Under the pieces are notes generated by a model. It worked only from the letters and a program-made list of their open reading frames with translations. It did no database searches and was not told where the DNA came from. Shown here one piece after another: positions 34,145 to 41,463 of a DNA stretch of 64,000 bases. Position numbers and translations under genes: made by a program. The DNA comes from Streptomyces rugosispiralis (GTDB lineage Bacteria; Actinomycetota; Actinomycetes; Streptomycetales; Streptomycetaceae). How positions within the stretch are numbered: position 1 is the first letter of the stretch; each line of letters opens with the position of its first letter. Location of the stretch: contig NZ_JANIAA010000001.1 in NCBI RefSeq assembly GCF_024505145.1, positions 806,001 to 870,000 of the forward strand. The letters are read 5' to 3'.

Positions 34145-35203
34145 TCAGCCGAGCCACCCCATGAGCCGCGCCTCGCACTCCCGCAGCTGCCCCACCGGCA
34201 CGTACTCACCCGCGGTGTGGGCCAGGGACGGGTCGCCGGGGCCGTAGTTGAGCGCCGGTGTGCCGAGCGCGGCGAAGCGGGCGACATCGGTCCAGCCGAG
34301 TTTGGGGCGGGGCGCCACGCCGAGGTACGTCACGAGCGAGGCGGCCGCCTCCTGGTCCAGGCCGGGGAGGGCGCCCGGGATGTTCTCGGTGATCTCGACC
34401 TCGTACTCGGGGAAGAGGTCGCGCACGTACGCCTCGGCCTCCTCCGGCGAACGGCTGGGCGCGAACCGCAGGTTGACCGTGATCACGCACAGATCGGGCA
34501 CCACGTTCCCGGCCACGCCCGCGCGCACGGCCACGGCGCTCAGCCCCTCCCGGTACTCCAGCCCGTCGATGGTGATCCGCCCGGCGGTGTGGTCGTCCAG
34601 GCGCCGCAGCACGGCGGCGGCGCGGTGGGCGGCGTTGACGCCCTTCCAGGCGCGGGCGGTGTGCGCCCGCTCGCCGCGTACGGCGATGTCCGCCATCAGC
34701 ACGCCCTGGCAGCCCGCCTCCACACCGGCGTCGGAGGGCTCCATGAGGATCGCCAGATCGGCCTCGAGCAGCTCGGGGCGTTCCGTGGCGATCCTGGCCA
34801 GGCCGTTGCGGTCGGCGGCCACTTCCTCGCATTCGTAGAACACGTAGGTGATGTCGTGCGCGGGCGCGGGGAGTGCCGCCGCGAGCCGGAGGGCGACCGC
34901 GACTCCGCCCTTCATATCGCAGGCCCCGAGGCCGTACAGCAGTCCGCCGTCCAGCCGGGACGGGAGGTTGTCCGCGGCCGGGACGGTGTCCAGGTGCCCG
35001 GCGATGACCACCCTCCGGTCGCGGCCCGAGCGGGTGCGGGCCACGACGGAGTGGCCGATCCGCTCGACGGTCAGCCACGGCAGGGCACGCAGCGCGCTCT
35101 CCACGGCGTCGGCGAGCGGGGCCTCATGGCCGCTTTCCGAGGGGATGTCGACCAGGGCGCGGGTGAGCGCCAGCACATCGGCGGTGGGGTCGAGCGGGGT
35201 CAT
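34145..35203 (-). CDS. M20-family deacylase (DapE/ArgE-like)
   Basis: A 352-residue zinc peptidase of the M20 family annotated in relatives as succinyl-diaminopimelate desuccinylase. Zinc and catalytic residues are visible: H70 and D72 (VVIAGHLDTVPA), bridging D96 (GACDMKGG), base and ligand E126-E127 (YECEEVA), the ERAHTARAWKGVNA dimerisation-domain histidine, and the C-terminal H in SLAHTAGEY. Given the racemase and GNAT genes 3 kb away, removal of succinyl from N-succinyl-L-amino acids is more likely than lysine synthesis. It overlaps the upstream permease by ATGA, and its end converges with the PucR gene (25 bp gap). Confidence 0.87.
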   Translation of the reverse strand: MTPLDPTADVLALTRALVDIPSESGHEAPLADAVESALRALPWLTVERIGHSVVARTRSGRDRRVVIAGHLDTVPAADNLPSRLDGGLLYGLGACDMKGGVAVALRLAAALPAPAHDITYVFYECEEVAADRNGLARIATERPELLEADLAILMEPSDAGVEAGCQGVLMADIAVRGERAHTARAWKGVNAAHRAAAVLRRLDDHTAGRITIDGLEYREGLSAVAVRAGVAGNVVPDLCVITVNLRFAPSRSPEEAEAYVRDLFPEYEVEITENIPGALPGLDQEAAASLVTYLGVAPRPKLGWTDVARFAALGTPALNYGPGDPSLAHTAGEYVPVGQLRECEARLMGWLG

Positions 35204-36675
35204 GGGGTGGTCTCCGGTTCGGGGGCGGGGCGGTTGAGGGTGGAGTGCCGGATGCCGTAGAGCCCGTAGATCGCGAGTCCGACCGCCATCCAGGCGCCGA
35301 AGGCGATCCAGGTGCCGGCCCCGAGCCCGGACATCACATACCCGCAGCAGGCCACTCCCAGCAGGGGTGTCACGGGCGCGAGCGGCACCCGGAAGCCGCG
35401 TGGCGCGTCCGGCTTGCGCCGTCGCAGGATCAGCACGGCCAGGTTGACCAGGGCGAAGGCGAAGAGGGTGCCGATGCTGGTGGCGTCGGCGAGGTCGCCG
35501 AGCGGGATGAGCGCGGCGAGGAGGGCGACGAAGGCGGAGACGACGACGGTACCCGCGCGCGGCACCCCGGTGCGCCGGTGGACCCTGGAGAAGAGGCCGG
35601 GGACGAGCCCGTCGCGGGACATCGAGAACAGGATGCGGATCTGCCCGTACTGCACGGTGAGGACCACGCTGGTGGTGGCGACGACCGCGCCGATGGACAG
35701 CAGGATCGGCCACAGCTCGCCGCCGCCGACGGAGTGGACGAGGACCTGGCTGAGCGTGGCCTCGGTGCCCTCGAACCGCCGCCAGGGCATCGCGCCGACC
35801 GCCGCCAGCGCCACCGCGCAGTACAGGGCGGTGACCAGCCCGAGCGAGAGGACGATGGCGCGCGGCAGATCGCGCTGTGGGTTCTTGGCCTCCTCCCCCG
35901 CCGTGGAGGCGGCGTCGAAGCCGATGTAGGAGAAGAAGAGCGAGGAGGCGCCCGCGGTCATCCCGGCCGTGCCGAGAGGGAAGAGCGGCCGGAAGTTCCC
36001 GGCGTGGAAGGCGGTGAAGGCCACCGCGCAGAAGATGACGAGCGCGGCCAGCTTCACCGCCACCATCACGGTGTTGACCACGGCGCTCTCCCGGGCGCCG
36101 CGCAACAGCACCACCATGGCGAGGACGACGATGGCGGCGGCGGGGACGTTCAGTACCCCGCCGTCGCCGGGCGGGGCGGCGAGCGCGTCGGGCAGGGTCC
36201 GGCCGACGGTCAGCTGGAGCAGTTCATTGACGTACTGCCCCCAGCCGACCGCGACCGCGGCCACGGAGACGCCGTACTCGAGGATCAGACACCAGCCGCA
36301 CACCCAGGCCACCAACTCGCCCAGGGTGGCGTAGGCGTAGCTGTACGAGGACCCGGCGCCCGGGATCATGCCCGCGAGCTCGGCGTAGGACAGGGCGGAG
36401 AACAGCGCGGTGACCCCGGCGAGGACGAAGGAGAGCACCACGGCCGGGCCCGCCTGGGGCACCGCCTCGCCGAGCACCACGAAGATCCCGGTGCCGAGCG
36501 TGGCGCCGACGCTGAGCAGGGTGAGCTGGGTCAGGCCCAGGGTGCGGCGGAGCGGACCGCCACCGGCCTCGGCGACCAGCTCCGCCACTTCCCGGCGACG
36601 GGTCAGCCTGCCGACCGGGCCGGTGGCCCGCTCCGGGGCCCGCCGGCCGTGCGATGGTGTTCGCACACCGTTCAC
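35200..36675 (-). CDS. APC-family amino acid permease
   Basis: A 491-residue transporter of the cationic amino-acid transporter type within the APC superfamily. It has about 12-13 helices with LTLLSVGATLGTGIFVVLGEA (helix 1 unwound GxG-type region), AELAGMIPGAGSSYSYAYATLGELVAWVCGW (in two pieces), FFSYIGFDAASTAGEEAKNPQRDLPRAIV and RILFSMSRDGLVPGLFSRVH. It probably imports amino acids. The GTG at 36675 is chosen because AAGGGAGG lies 4 bp upstream; the open frame reaches further up to 36795. It is translationally coupled to the deacylase, so it likely supplies (D-)amino acids to the conversion pathway. Confidence 0.88.
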   Translation of the reverse strand: MNGVRTPSHGRRAPERATGPVGRLTRRREVAELVAEAGGGPLRRTLGLTQLTLLSVGATLGTGIFVVLGEAVPQAGPAVVLSFVLAGVTALFSALSYAELAGMIPGAGSSYSYAYATLGELVAWVCGWCLILEYGVSVAAVAVGWGQYVNELLQLTVGRTLPDALAAPPGDGGVLNVPAAAIVVLAMVVLLRGARESAVVNTVMVAVKLAALVIFCAVAFTAFHAGNFRPLFPLGTAGMTAGASSLFFSYIGFDAASTAGEEAKNPQRDLPRAIVLSLGLVTALYCAVALAAVGAMPWRRFEGTEATLSQVLVHSVGGGELWPILLSIGAVVATTSVVLTVQYGQIRILFSMSRDGLVPGLFSRVHRRTGVPRAGTVVVSAFVALLAALIPLGDLADATSIGTLFAFALVNLAVLILRRRKPDAPRGFRVPLAPVTPLLGVACCGYVMSGLGAGTWIAFGAWMAVGLAIYGLYGIRHSTLNRPAPEPETTP

Positions 36676-36813
36676 ATTGCCTCCCTTGTCCGCTCCGCCG
36701 CGCTGTACGGCCCCTGATGATGCGGAAGGGAGCGGGCGGGGAGGTGCACGCATCGGCCAAAGACCCGCCCATGGCTTTGACCGTTCGGCCAACACCCGGG
36801 AAAACGGAAATCT

Positions 36814-37392
36814 CTACTGACGACTTCCGGCGCTGAGCCCGTCCAGGGTGAGGTCGAGGAGCCGGTCGGCCTGCTCCCGCTGTTCGGGCTTCCCCGAGAC
36901 GAGGGCGATGCCGGTGAGAGCGGCGAACATGTCGGTGGCGCCGATGTCCGACCGGATCACACCGGCCGTGACGGCGGCGTCCATCAGCCGCGAAAGCGCG
37001 TCCTGGATCATCTCGTGGCTCTGGGCGTACGGATTGACTCCCGACGCGACCACGCCCCGCAGCGCGTCCGCCATGCCCAGTTTGGCGTTGGCGTAGTCCA
37101 TGAAGCGGGCCAGCCACGTCCGCAGGGCCTCGCGCGGGGGCAGGGTCGCCAGCAGTTCGGGGGCGGCGGCGCAGAGCCGGGCCAGCTCATTGCGGTAGGC
37201 GGCCTCGATCAGCAGCTCGCGGGTCGGGAAGTTCCGGTAGAGGGTGCCGGTGCCCACGCCCGCCTCCTTGGCGACGCGCTCGAGGTGGGCGTCCAGCCCA
37301 TCCTCGGCGAACACCCGGACCGCGGCGGAGAGGATCTTCTCCCGGTTGCGCTGTGCGTCGGCCCGCAGCGGGCGCCCTGGATCCCTGGCCAT
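36814..37392 (-). CDS. TetR-family transcriptional regulator
   Basis: A 192-residue TetR regulator. The N-terminal helix-turn-helix is RREKILSAAVRVFAEDGLDAHLERVAKEAGVGTGTLYRNFPTRELLIEAAYR in family form (RNREKILSAAVRVF here). The C-terminal ligand domain (LARFMDYANAKLGMADALRGVV, AAVTAGVIRSDIGATDMFAALTGIALV) fits the group that represses a divergent short-chain dehydrogenase. The 160-bp gap to the SDR gene carries two palindromes built from the same AAGTGG half-site. It probably represses itself and the SDR gene. Confidence 0.9.
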   Translation of the reverse strand: MARDPGRPLRADAQRNREKILSAAVRVFAEDGLDAHLERVAKEAGVGTGTLYRNFPTRELLIEAAYRNELARLCAAAPELLATLPPREALRTWLARFMDYANAKLGMADALRGVVASGVNPYAQSHEMIQDALSRLMDAAVTAGVIRSDIGATDMFAALTGIALVSGKPEQREQADRLLDLTLDGLSAGSRQ

Positions 37393-37431
37393 CGGCGACT
37401 CTCCTCATTCCCCGGTTCCTTCCCCGGTTGC

Positions 37432-37453
37432 TAAGTGGAGGAGCACCCACTTA
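37432..37453. promoter_or_regulatory. Candidate TetR operator 1
   Basis: Dyad TAAGTGG-N8-CCACTTA with perfect 7-bp arms in the TetR/SDR intergenic region, 40 bp from the TetR start. Confidence 0.6.
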
Positions 37454-37462
37454 ATGTGGGGT

Positions 37463-37484
37463 GAAGTGGCGGCGCCTCCACTTC
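37463..37484. promoter_or_regulatory. Candidate TetR operator 2
   Basis: A 22-bp palindrome with arms GAAGTGG and CCACTTC around CGGCGCCT, one mismatch pair only. It starts 10 bp after operator 1 and shares its AAGTGG half-site, so two repressor dimers may bind side by side. Confidence 0.6.
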
Positions 37485-37552
37485 TCACTGTAGGCCATCG
37501 CCGCCCGCTCCTTTTCCCTGCCCTCGCGCAGTTCTCTCCGGAAGGAACCCCC

Positions 37553-38293
37553 ATGACATCGGGTATCGAAGGCAAGGTCGTCGCCATCACGGGCGCGAGC
37601 AGCGGCATCGGCGAGGCGACCGCGCTGCTGCTCGCCGAGCGCGGCGCCAGGGTCGTCCTCGCGGCGCGGCGGTCGGACCGCATCGAGGCACTGGCGGCAC
37701 GGATCGCCGGGGCGGGCGGCGAGGCCGTCGCCGTCGTCACGGATGTGAAGCGGCGCGCGGATCTGTCCCGTCTGGTCACGACGGCACGCGAACGGTACGG
37801 AAGGCTGGACGTCCTGGTCAGCAACGCCGGTATCAGCCCGATCTCCGCCCTCGACGATCTGCGCGTCGAGGACTGGGAGGCGATGGTCGACGTCAACGTC
37901 AAGGGGGTGCTGTACGGCATCGCGGAGGCCCTGCCCGTCTTCCGGGAGCAGGGCTCCGGGCATTTCGTGCACACCCTCTCCACCGCCGGGCTGACCATCG
38001 TCCCGACGATGGCGGTCTACGCCGGCACCAAGAACGCCGTGCGCGCCATCTCCGAAGGGCTGCGCCAGGAGGCCGGTGAGACGCTGCGGGTGACCACTGT
38101 CTCACCGGGGTTCATCCGGACGGGGCTCGCGGATTCCATCACCGACTCGGACGCGAGGAGCGGGATCCAGGCCCGCATGGACAAGATCGCGATCTCCCCG
38201 GACGCCATAGCCCGCGCCATCGCGTTCGCCATCGAGCAGCCGGCCGGTGTCGACGTCGGCGAGATCGTGGTCCGGCCCACCGCACAGAGCTGA
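37553..38293 (+). CDS. Short-chain dehydrogenase/reductase
   Basis: A 246-residue classical SDR: the nucleotide-binding TGASSGIG (residues 14-21), an R at the end of strand 2 (AARRSDR) suggesting NADP(H), the NAG motif (LVSNAGIS), catalytic serine in HTLSTAGL and the YxxxK pair in YAGTKNAV. The PGFIRTGL stretch follows. It starts at ATG 37553 with GAAGGA upstream. It is divergent from a TetR gene and probably controlled by it. SDRs of this subgroup act on small carbonyl compounds; the substrate is unknown. Confidence 0.93.
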   Translation: MTSGIEGKVVAITGASSGIGEATALLLAERGARVVLAARRSDRIEALAARIAGAGGEAVAVVTDVKRRADLSRLVTTARERYGRLDVLVSNAGISPISALDDLRVEDWEAMVDVNVKGVLYGIAEALPVFREQGSGHFVHTLSTAGLTIVPTMAVYAGTKNAVRAISEGLRQEAGETLRVTTVSPGFIRTGLADSITDSDARSGIQARMDKIAISPDAIARAIAFAIEQPAGVDVGEIVVRPTAQS

Positions 38294-38304
38294 ACTCCGC
38301 GCCC

Positions 38305-38619
38305 TCAACCGGCTGGTGCGCGGCCGGTGCCCAGGAGCGCGGCATGGACGGCCGCGGTGAGCACCACGGCCGCGAGCGTCCATGAGATCCAGCCCCCCGG
38401 GTCCGGCAGCCACTGCCGTCCGAGCGCGATCGGATAGATGGCCACCGCGTAACCGGCGGGTACGGTACGCGGCACGATCCCCTTTCGGGCGGCGCCGAGG
38501 AATAACAGCGGCGCCAGCAGCCCGGCCGAAAACACCACGCCCACCACCCACAGCACGCGGTGCCGCCGACTGCCGTACAGAGCGGGCCGTGCGGATGTTC
38601 CAGGGGAATATTCGTTCAC
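38305..38619 (-). CDS. Small three-helix membrane protein of unknown function
   Basis: A 104-residue protein with three hydrophobic segments: VLWVVGVVFSAGLLAPLLFLGAA (about 22-44), TVPAGYAVAIYPIALG (about 52-67) and WISWTLAAVVLTAAVHAALLG (about 77-97). No family was recognised. Its start overlaps the stop of the upstream Cys-rich gene by ATGA, so the two are translated together. Its end converges with the SDR gene (11 bp gap). Confidence 0.55.
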   Translation of the reverse strand: MNEYSPGTSARPALYGSRRHRVLWVVGVVFSAGLLAPLLFLGAARKGIVPRTVPAGYAVAIYPIALGRQWLPDPGGWISWTLAAVVLTAAVHAALLGTGRAPAG

Positions 38620-39029
38620 GATCGCCTTTCGTTCGGCGCGGAGTGCAGACGATTGAGTGCGTGACGTGCGCTCACGGCACCGATACCGTCCAGATCACGA
38701 AGCTGACGCGCGGAGAAACCGGAAAGCAGTTCGAGATTATCGATACCAGCTCTGAGTAATGCATTGGCCAAACGATGTCCGATTCTGTCGTGTCCGAGGG
38801 CATCGAAGAGTTCGCCTCCCTCGCAGGAACCGCAGCGTCGTCCGGGCGCGCTCGGCGCGATTTCCCGGGCGCCGCACCCACCGCACATATCGATCACCCG
38901 GCCATCCCATCGCGCCCTCGACCAGCTCATTTGGACGATGACTTCGCGAAGCGCGCCGACGCTGTCGGCCGCTGAGGAGGAATGGGTGGCGCCACAGATG
39001 TCACATCGAATGGTGATCGAATGGCTCAT
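38616..39029 (-). CDS. Cys-rich protein with alpha-CTD-like helix-hairpin-helix
   Basis: A 137-residue protein starting at ATG 39029. The N-terminal half has three CxxC pairs (C9/C12 in IRCDICGATH, C49/C52 in MCGGCG, C66/C69 in RCGSCEGG), which suggests one or two zinc ribbons. The C-terminal 55 residues (IGHRLANALLRAGIDNLELL, then FSARQLRDLDGIGAVSARHALNRL) look like the helix-hairpin-helix of the RNA polymerase alpha-subunit C-terminal domain, used there for DNA and activator binding. A nucleic-acid-binding role is inferred. The protein as a whole was not recognised. Confidence 0.6.
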   Translation of the reverse strand: MSHSITIRCDICGATHSSSAADSVGALREVIVQMSWSRARWDGRVIDMCGGCGAREIAPSAPGRRCGSCEGGELFDALGHDRIGHRLANALLRAGIDNLELLSGFSARQLRDLDGIGAVSARHALNRLHSAPNERRS

Positions 39030-39344
39030 GTGAGCATGATGGCAGAGAGCCTCCTCACGAGCCTTCCCCGTCATCGCTTTGCGGCCGCTCGGCCGCCCAT
39101 GGGGACATGCGTTTCTCACAACCGCTTGATGACAAATGCGACTGTTATGCCGCCCGGAGTGGTGAAAGCGTGAGCTAACAGTGGACAGCGAAGAGTCCGG
39201 GGGGAGTCCGCGCGAGCCGTTGTCAGCGGCTTGAATCCCGTCTGCACAACGGGGAACGCACCAGCGACAATCCGGTATCCGGCCAAGTGCTGTCACCGCG
39301 AGCCCCACCGGGCTCACTTCACCGACAACGGAAACGGCTGGGTG
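39030..39344. other. Intergenic region between divergent genes
   Basis: 315 bp that should hold the promoters of the Cys-rich gene and of the amine-oxidase/NRPS block. It contains an inverted repeat CTGTTA (39142-39147) and TAACAG (39176-39181), and a locally AT-rich stretch around 39126-39147. No clear -35/-10 pair was found. Confidence 0.35.
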
Positions 39345-40154
39345 ATGACAGACAACGGGACGGACAAGGGTGCGGCCGATACCAGGGGGCGCCGTCACCG
39401 GAGATGGCGCTTATCCGCGGCGCTGGGTCTGACGGCGGTGCTGGTGGGCGGCGGGATCGCCGCCTTACGGACGGCCGGCTCGCCCGCGTCCGATGCCTCC
39501 GAGCCCGCGGCCGCCGTCGCCTCACACTCCGGCCGGCTGACATCCGGGGAATCGCGCGAGGCGTCCCGTATCGCCGTCGACGCCGCCACCCGGCCCGGGA
39601 CCGCGAAGGACCGTCAGAAAGCCACGAAGAAGAGCGACGGCGAGCGGAACGCCGCGGGCGGCCCCGGCGCCGAGCCGCTGGACACCCGCCGTCCGCCCCG
39701 GGCCAAGTCGGCGTCCTCCGCCACCGACGGCCGGGCCGAGGTCCAGCTCTACGACTACGCCTCGGACACCCTCATCACCCGGCTGGTCGACCTGCGCTCC
39801 CAGAAGGTCCTCGACTCCACCCGTCAGCACGGTGTCCAGCCGCCTCCCACCCTGGCCGAGGCCCGCGAGGCGGTGAAGGTCATCCTCGCCGACCGCCGGC
39901 TCGGCCCGGGGATGCGCGAGTCCTACGCCTCGCAGACCGGGAAGCGGCTGACCTCGCCCGCCCAACTGCGCCTCCAGAGCATGTCGTTCCTCGGCTCCCG
40001 GGCCGCGGGGGTGGACGGCGCCCGGAAGGTGTCCCGGTGCGGTGAGCACCGGTGTGTGCAGCTGTTCGTGCGCATTCCGGGTGGCAAGTGGATCGACACC
40101 AGCCGGATCGTCATCGATCTGTCGGCCAGGCGCGCCGCCGTCATCGGCCTGTGA
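39345..40154 (+). CDS. Secreted protein resembling copper amine oxidase N2/N3 domains
   Basis: A 269-residue protein with a basic N terminus and a membrane segment (RRHRRWRLSAALGLTAVLVGG, residues about 16-37), then about 85 disordered residues rich in A, S, K and P. The folded end reads AEVQLYDYASDTLITRLVDLRSQKVLDS, GVQPPPTLAEAREAVKVILADRRLG and CVQLFVRIPGGKWIDTSRIVIDLSARRAAV. These match the cystatin-like N2/N3 domains of copper amine oxidases, which have no catalytic residues. The catalytic domain follows in the next gene, coupled by a GTG/TGA overlap possibility. So one oxidase may be built from two polypeptides. The ATG at 39345 is chosen because the membrane segment follows it directly. 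Confidence 0.6.
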   Translation: MTDNGTDKGAADTRGRRHRRWRLSAALGLTAVLVGGGIAALRTAGSPASDASEPAAAVASHSGRLTSGESREASRIAVDAATRPGTAKDRQKATKKSDGERNAAGGPGAEPLDTRRPPRAKSASSATDGRAEVQLYDYASDTLITRLVDLRSQKVLDSTRQHGVQPPPTLAEAREAVKVILADRRLGPGMRESYASQTGKRLTSPAQLRLQSMSFLGSRAAGVDGARKVSRCGEHRCVQLFVRIPGGKWIDTSRIVIDLSARRAAVIGL

Positions 40155-40168
40155 GGGGAGCCTTGTCC

Positions 40169-41419
40169 GTGTCCAGTCTGTTTCGGCGTGCCCGGGTGTT
40201 TCGACGTGCCCAAGTGTTTCGGGCCCGGGTGTTTCGGCGTGCCCGGGTGCTGATCGCCGTGGTGGGATTGCTGGCCCTGTGGGTGCCGGGCCCGGCCTCC
40301 GCCGCGCCCGCGAGGGCCGCGGCGACCCCGTCCTGCCCCGCCGCGGATCGCATCGACAAGACCCTCAAGAACGGTGCCCGGTGGCAGATGTGCTGGGACA
40401 TCGACCGCAACACCGGTGCGGTGCTGAGCGATGTGACCTACACCCCGAACCGCTCCACCCCCACCCGGGTCCTCAAGAGCGCCTCGCTGGCCGAGGTGCA
40501 TGTGCCCTACGACAGCGGCCAGCCGCGCTTCTACGATGTCTCGTCGATCGGCTTCGGCGATCTGGAGCAGGGCACGCTCACCCCCCTCAGCGCCAAGGAC
40601 TGCCCCAACGGGCGGCTGCGCGACTTCCGTGACACCCCGGTGCTCTGCGTCGAGGAGCAGCCCCGCCCGTTCGCCTACAAGAGCGCCGTGGAGAAGGGCG
40701 TGCTGCACGGCACCGACCTGGTCGTCTTCTCGGTCTCCGAGATCGGCTGGTACGACTACATCACCGAGTGGCGCTTCTCGGACGACGGCTCCATCACCCC
40801 CCGGTCGGGCGCCACCGGAAGCCTCTCGCCGTTCCAGTTCTCCGACGCCAGCAGCGGCTGGCCGACCGGCGTGGGCTCCACCCGGTTCAGCGAGAACCAC
40901 TCGCACAACATCTTCTGGCGGCTGGACTTCGACGTCGACGGACAGTCGAAGAACACCGTGGAGCAGTACGACTACCTGGGCAGCGGTACGGCCAAGCGCA
41001 CCACCAAGCGCACGGTGTTCTCCCGTGAGACCGCGGCCGACCTCGCGCCCACCCGCTTCTGGCGGGTGGTGAACCGCGCCGCCGAGAACGCCGACGGCCA
41101 CGCCAAGTCCTGGGAGATCGACAACCACCAGAGCGATCAGTACCGGGGGCCGCACGAGACCGAGGAGTTCACCCACCACGACATGTACTTCACGCAGTAC
41201 CGGGAGTGCGAGCGGCTGGCCTACGGCAACACCGCCCCGGACTGCGCGACCTCGGTCGACAAGTACACCGGCGAGGAGAAGCTGACCGACCCGGTGGCCT
41301 GGGTCAGCGTCGACTTCCACCATGTGCCCAGGGACGAGGACCAGGACCCCATGCCCACCCACTGGCAGGGCTTCAGGATCGTGCCCCGGGACGTCACGGC
41401 CTGGAGCCAGTTGCCATGA
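40169..41419 (+). CDS. Secreted copper amine oxidase catalytic domain protein
   Basis: A 416-residue protein: a signal peptide with an arginine-rich repeated n-region (residues 1-27) and core VLIAVVGLLALWVPGPASA, then the copper amine oxidase catalytic beta-sandwich. Expected residues: catalytic base D123 (FYDVSSIGFG), topaquinone tyrosine Y195 in GWYDY, copper ligands H244 and H246 (ENHSHNIFWRLDFDVDG) and H384/H385 (FHHVPRDED). The residue before the quinone tyrosine is W194, where the family consensus is asparagine (NY[DE]). GTG 40169 is preferred, with GGGGAG 8 bp upstream. The enzyme would oxidise primary amines to aldehydes outside the cell with O2. It lies 44 bp upstream of the NRPS-type cyclase gene. 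Confidence 0.72.
   Translation: MSSLFRRARVFRRAQVFRARVFRRARVLIAVVGLLALWVPGPASAAPARAAATPSCPAADRIDKTLKNGARWQMCWDIDRNTGAVLSDVTYTPNRSTPTRVLKSASLAEVHVPYDSGQPRFYDVSSIGFGDLEQGTLTPLSAKDCPNGRLRDFRDTPVLCVEEQPRPFAYKSAVEKGVLHGTDLVVFSVSEIGWYDYITEWRFSDDGSITPRSGATGSLSPFQFSDASSGWPTGVGSTRFSENHSHNIFWRLDFDVDGQSKNTVEQYDYLGSGTAKRTTKRTVFSRETAADLAPTRFWRVVNRAAENADGHAKSWEIDNHQSDQYRGPHETEEFTHHDMYFTQYRECERLAYGNTAPDCATSVDKYTGEEKLTDPVAWVSVDFHHVPRDEDQDPMPTHWQGFRIVPRDVTAWSQLP
40181..40249 (+). repeat. Tandem repeat in the amine oxidase signal peptide region
   Basis: Four copies of TTTCGGCGTGCCCGGGTG or variants (18, 18, 15 and 18 bp: 40181, 40199, 40217, 40232) encode FRRARV-FRRAQV-FRARV-FRRARV. All lengths are multiples of three, so copy number can change without breaking the frame. 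Confidence 0.85.
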
Positions 41420-41463
41420 CCAGGCCCCCGTCGCCCGTCCCGTCCCCCGGCAAGGAGTGCACC

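Noticed and set aside
34145..35203. Lysine-biosynthetic DapE
   Set aside because: The family fits, but the operon with an amino-acid permease, and the racemase/GNAT genes nearby, point to N-succinyl-amino acid hydrolysis. It cannot be fully excluded from sequence.
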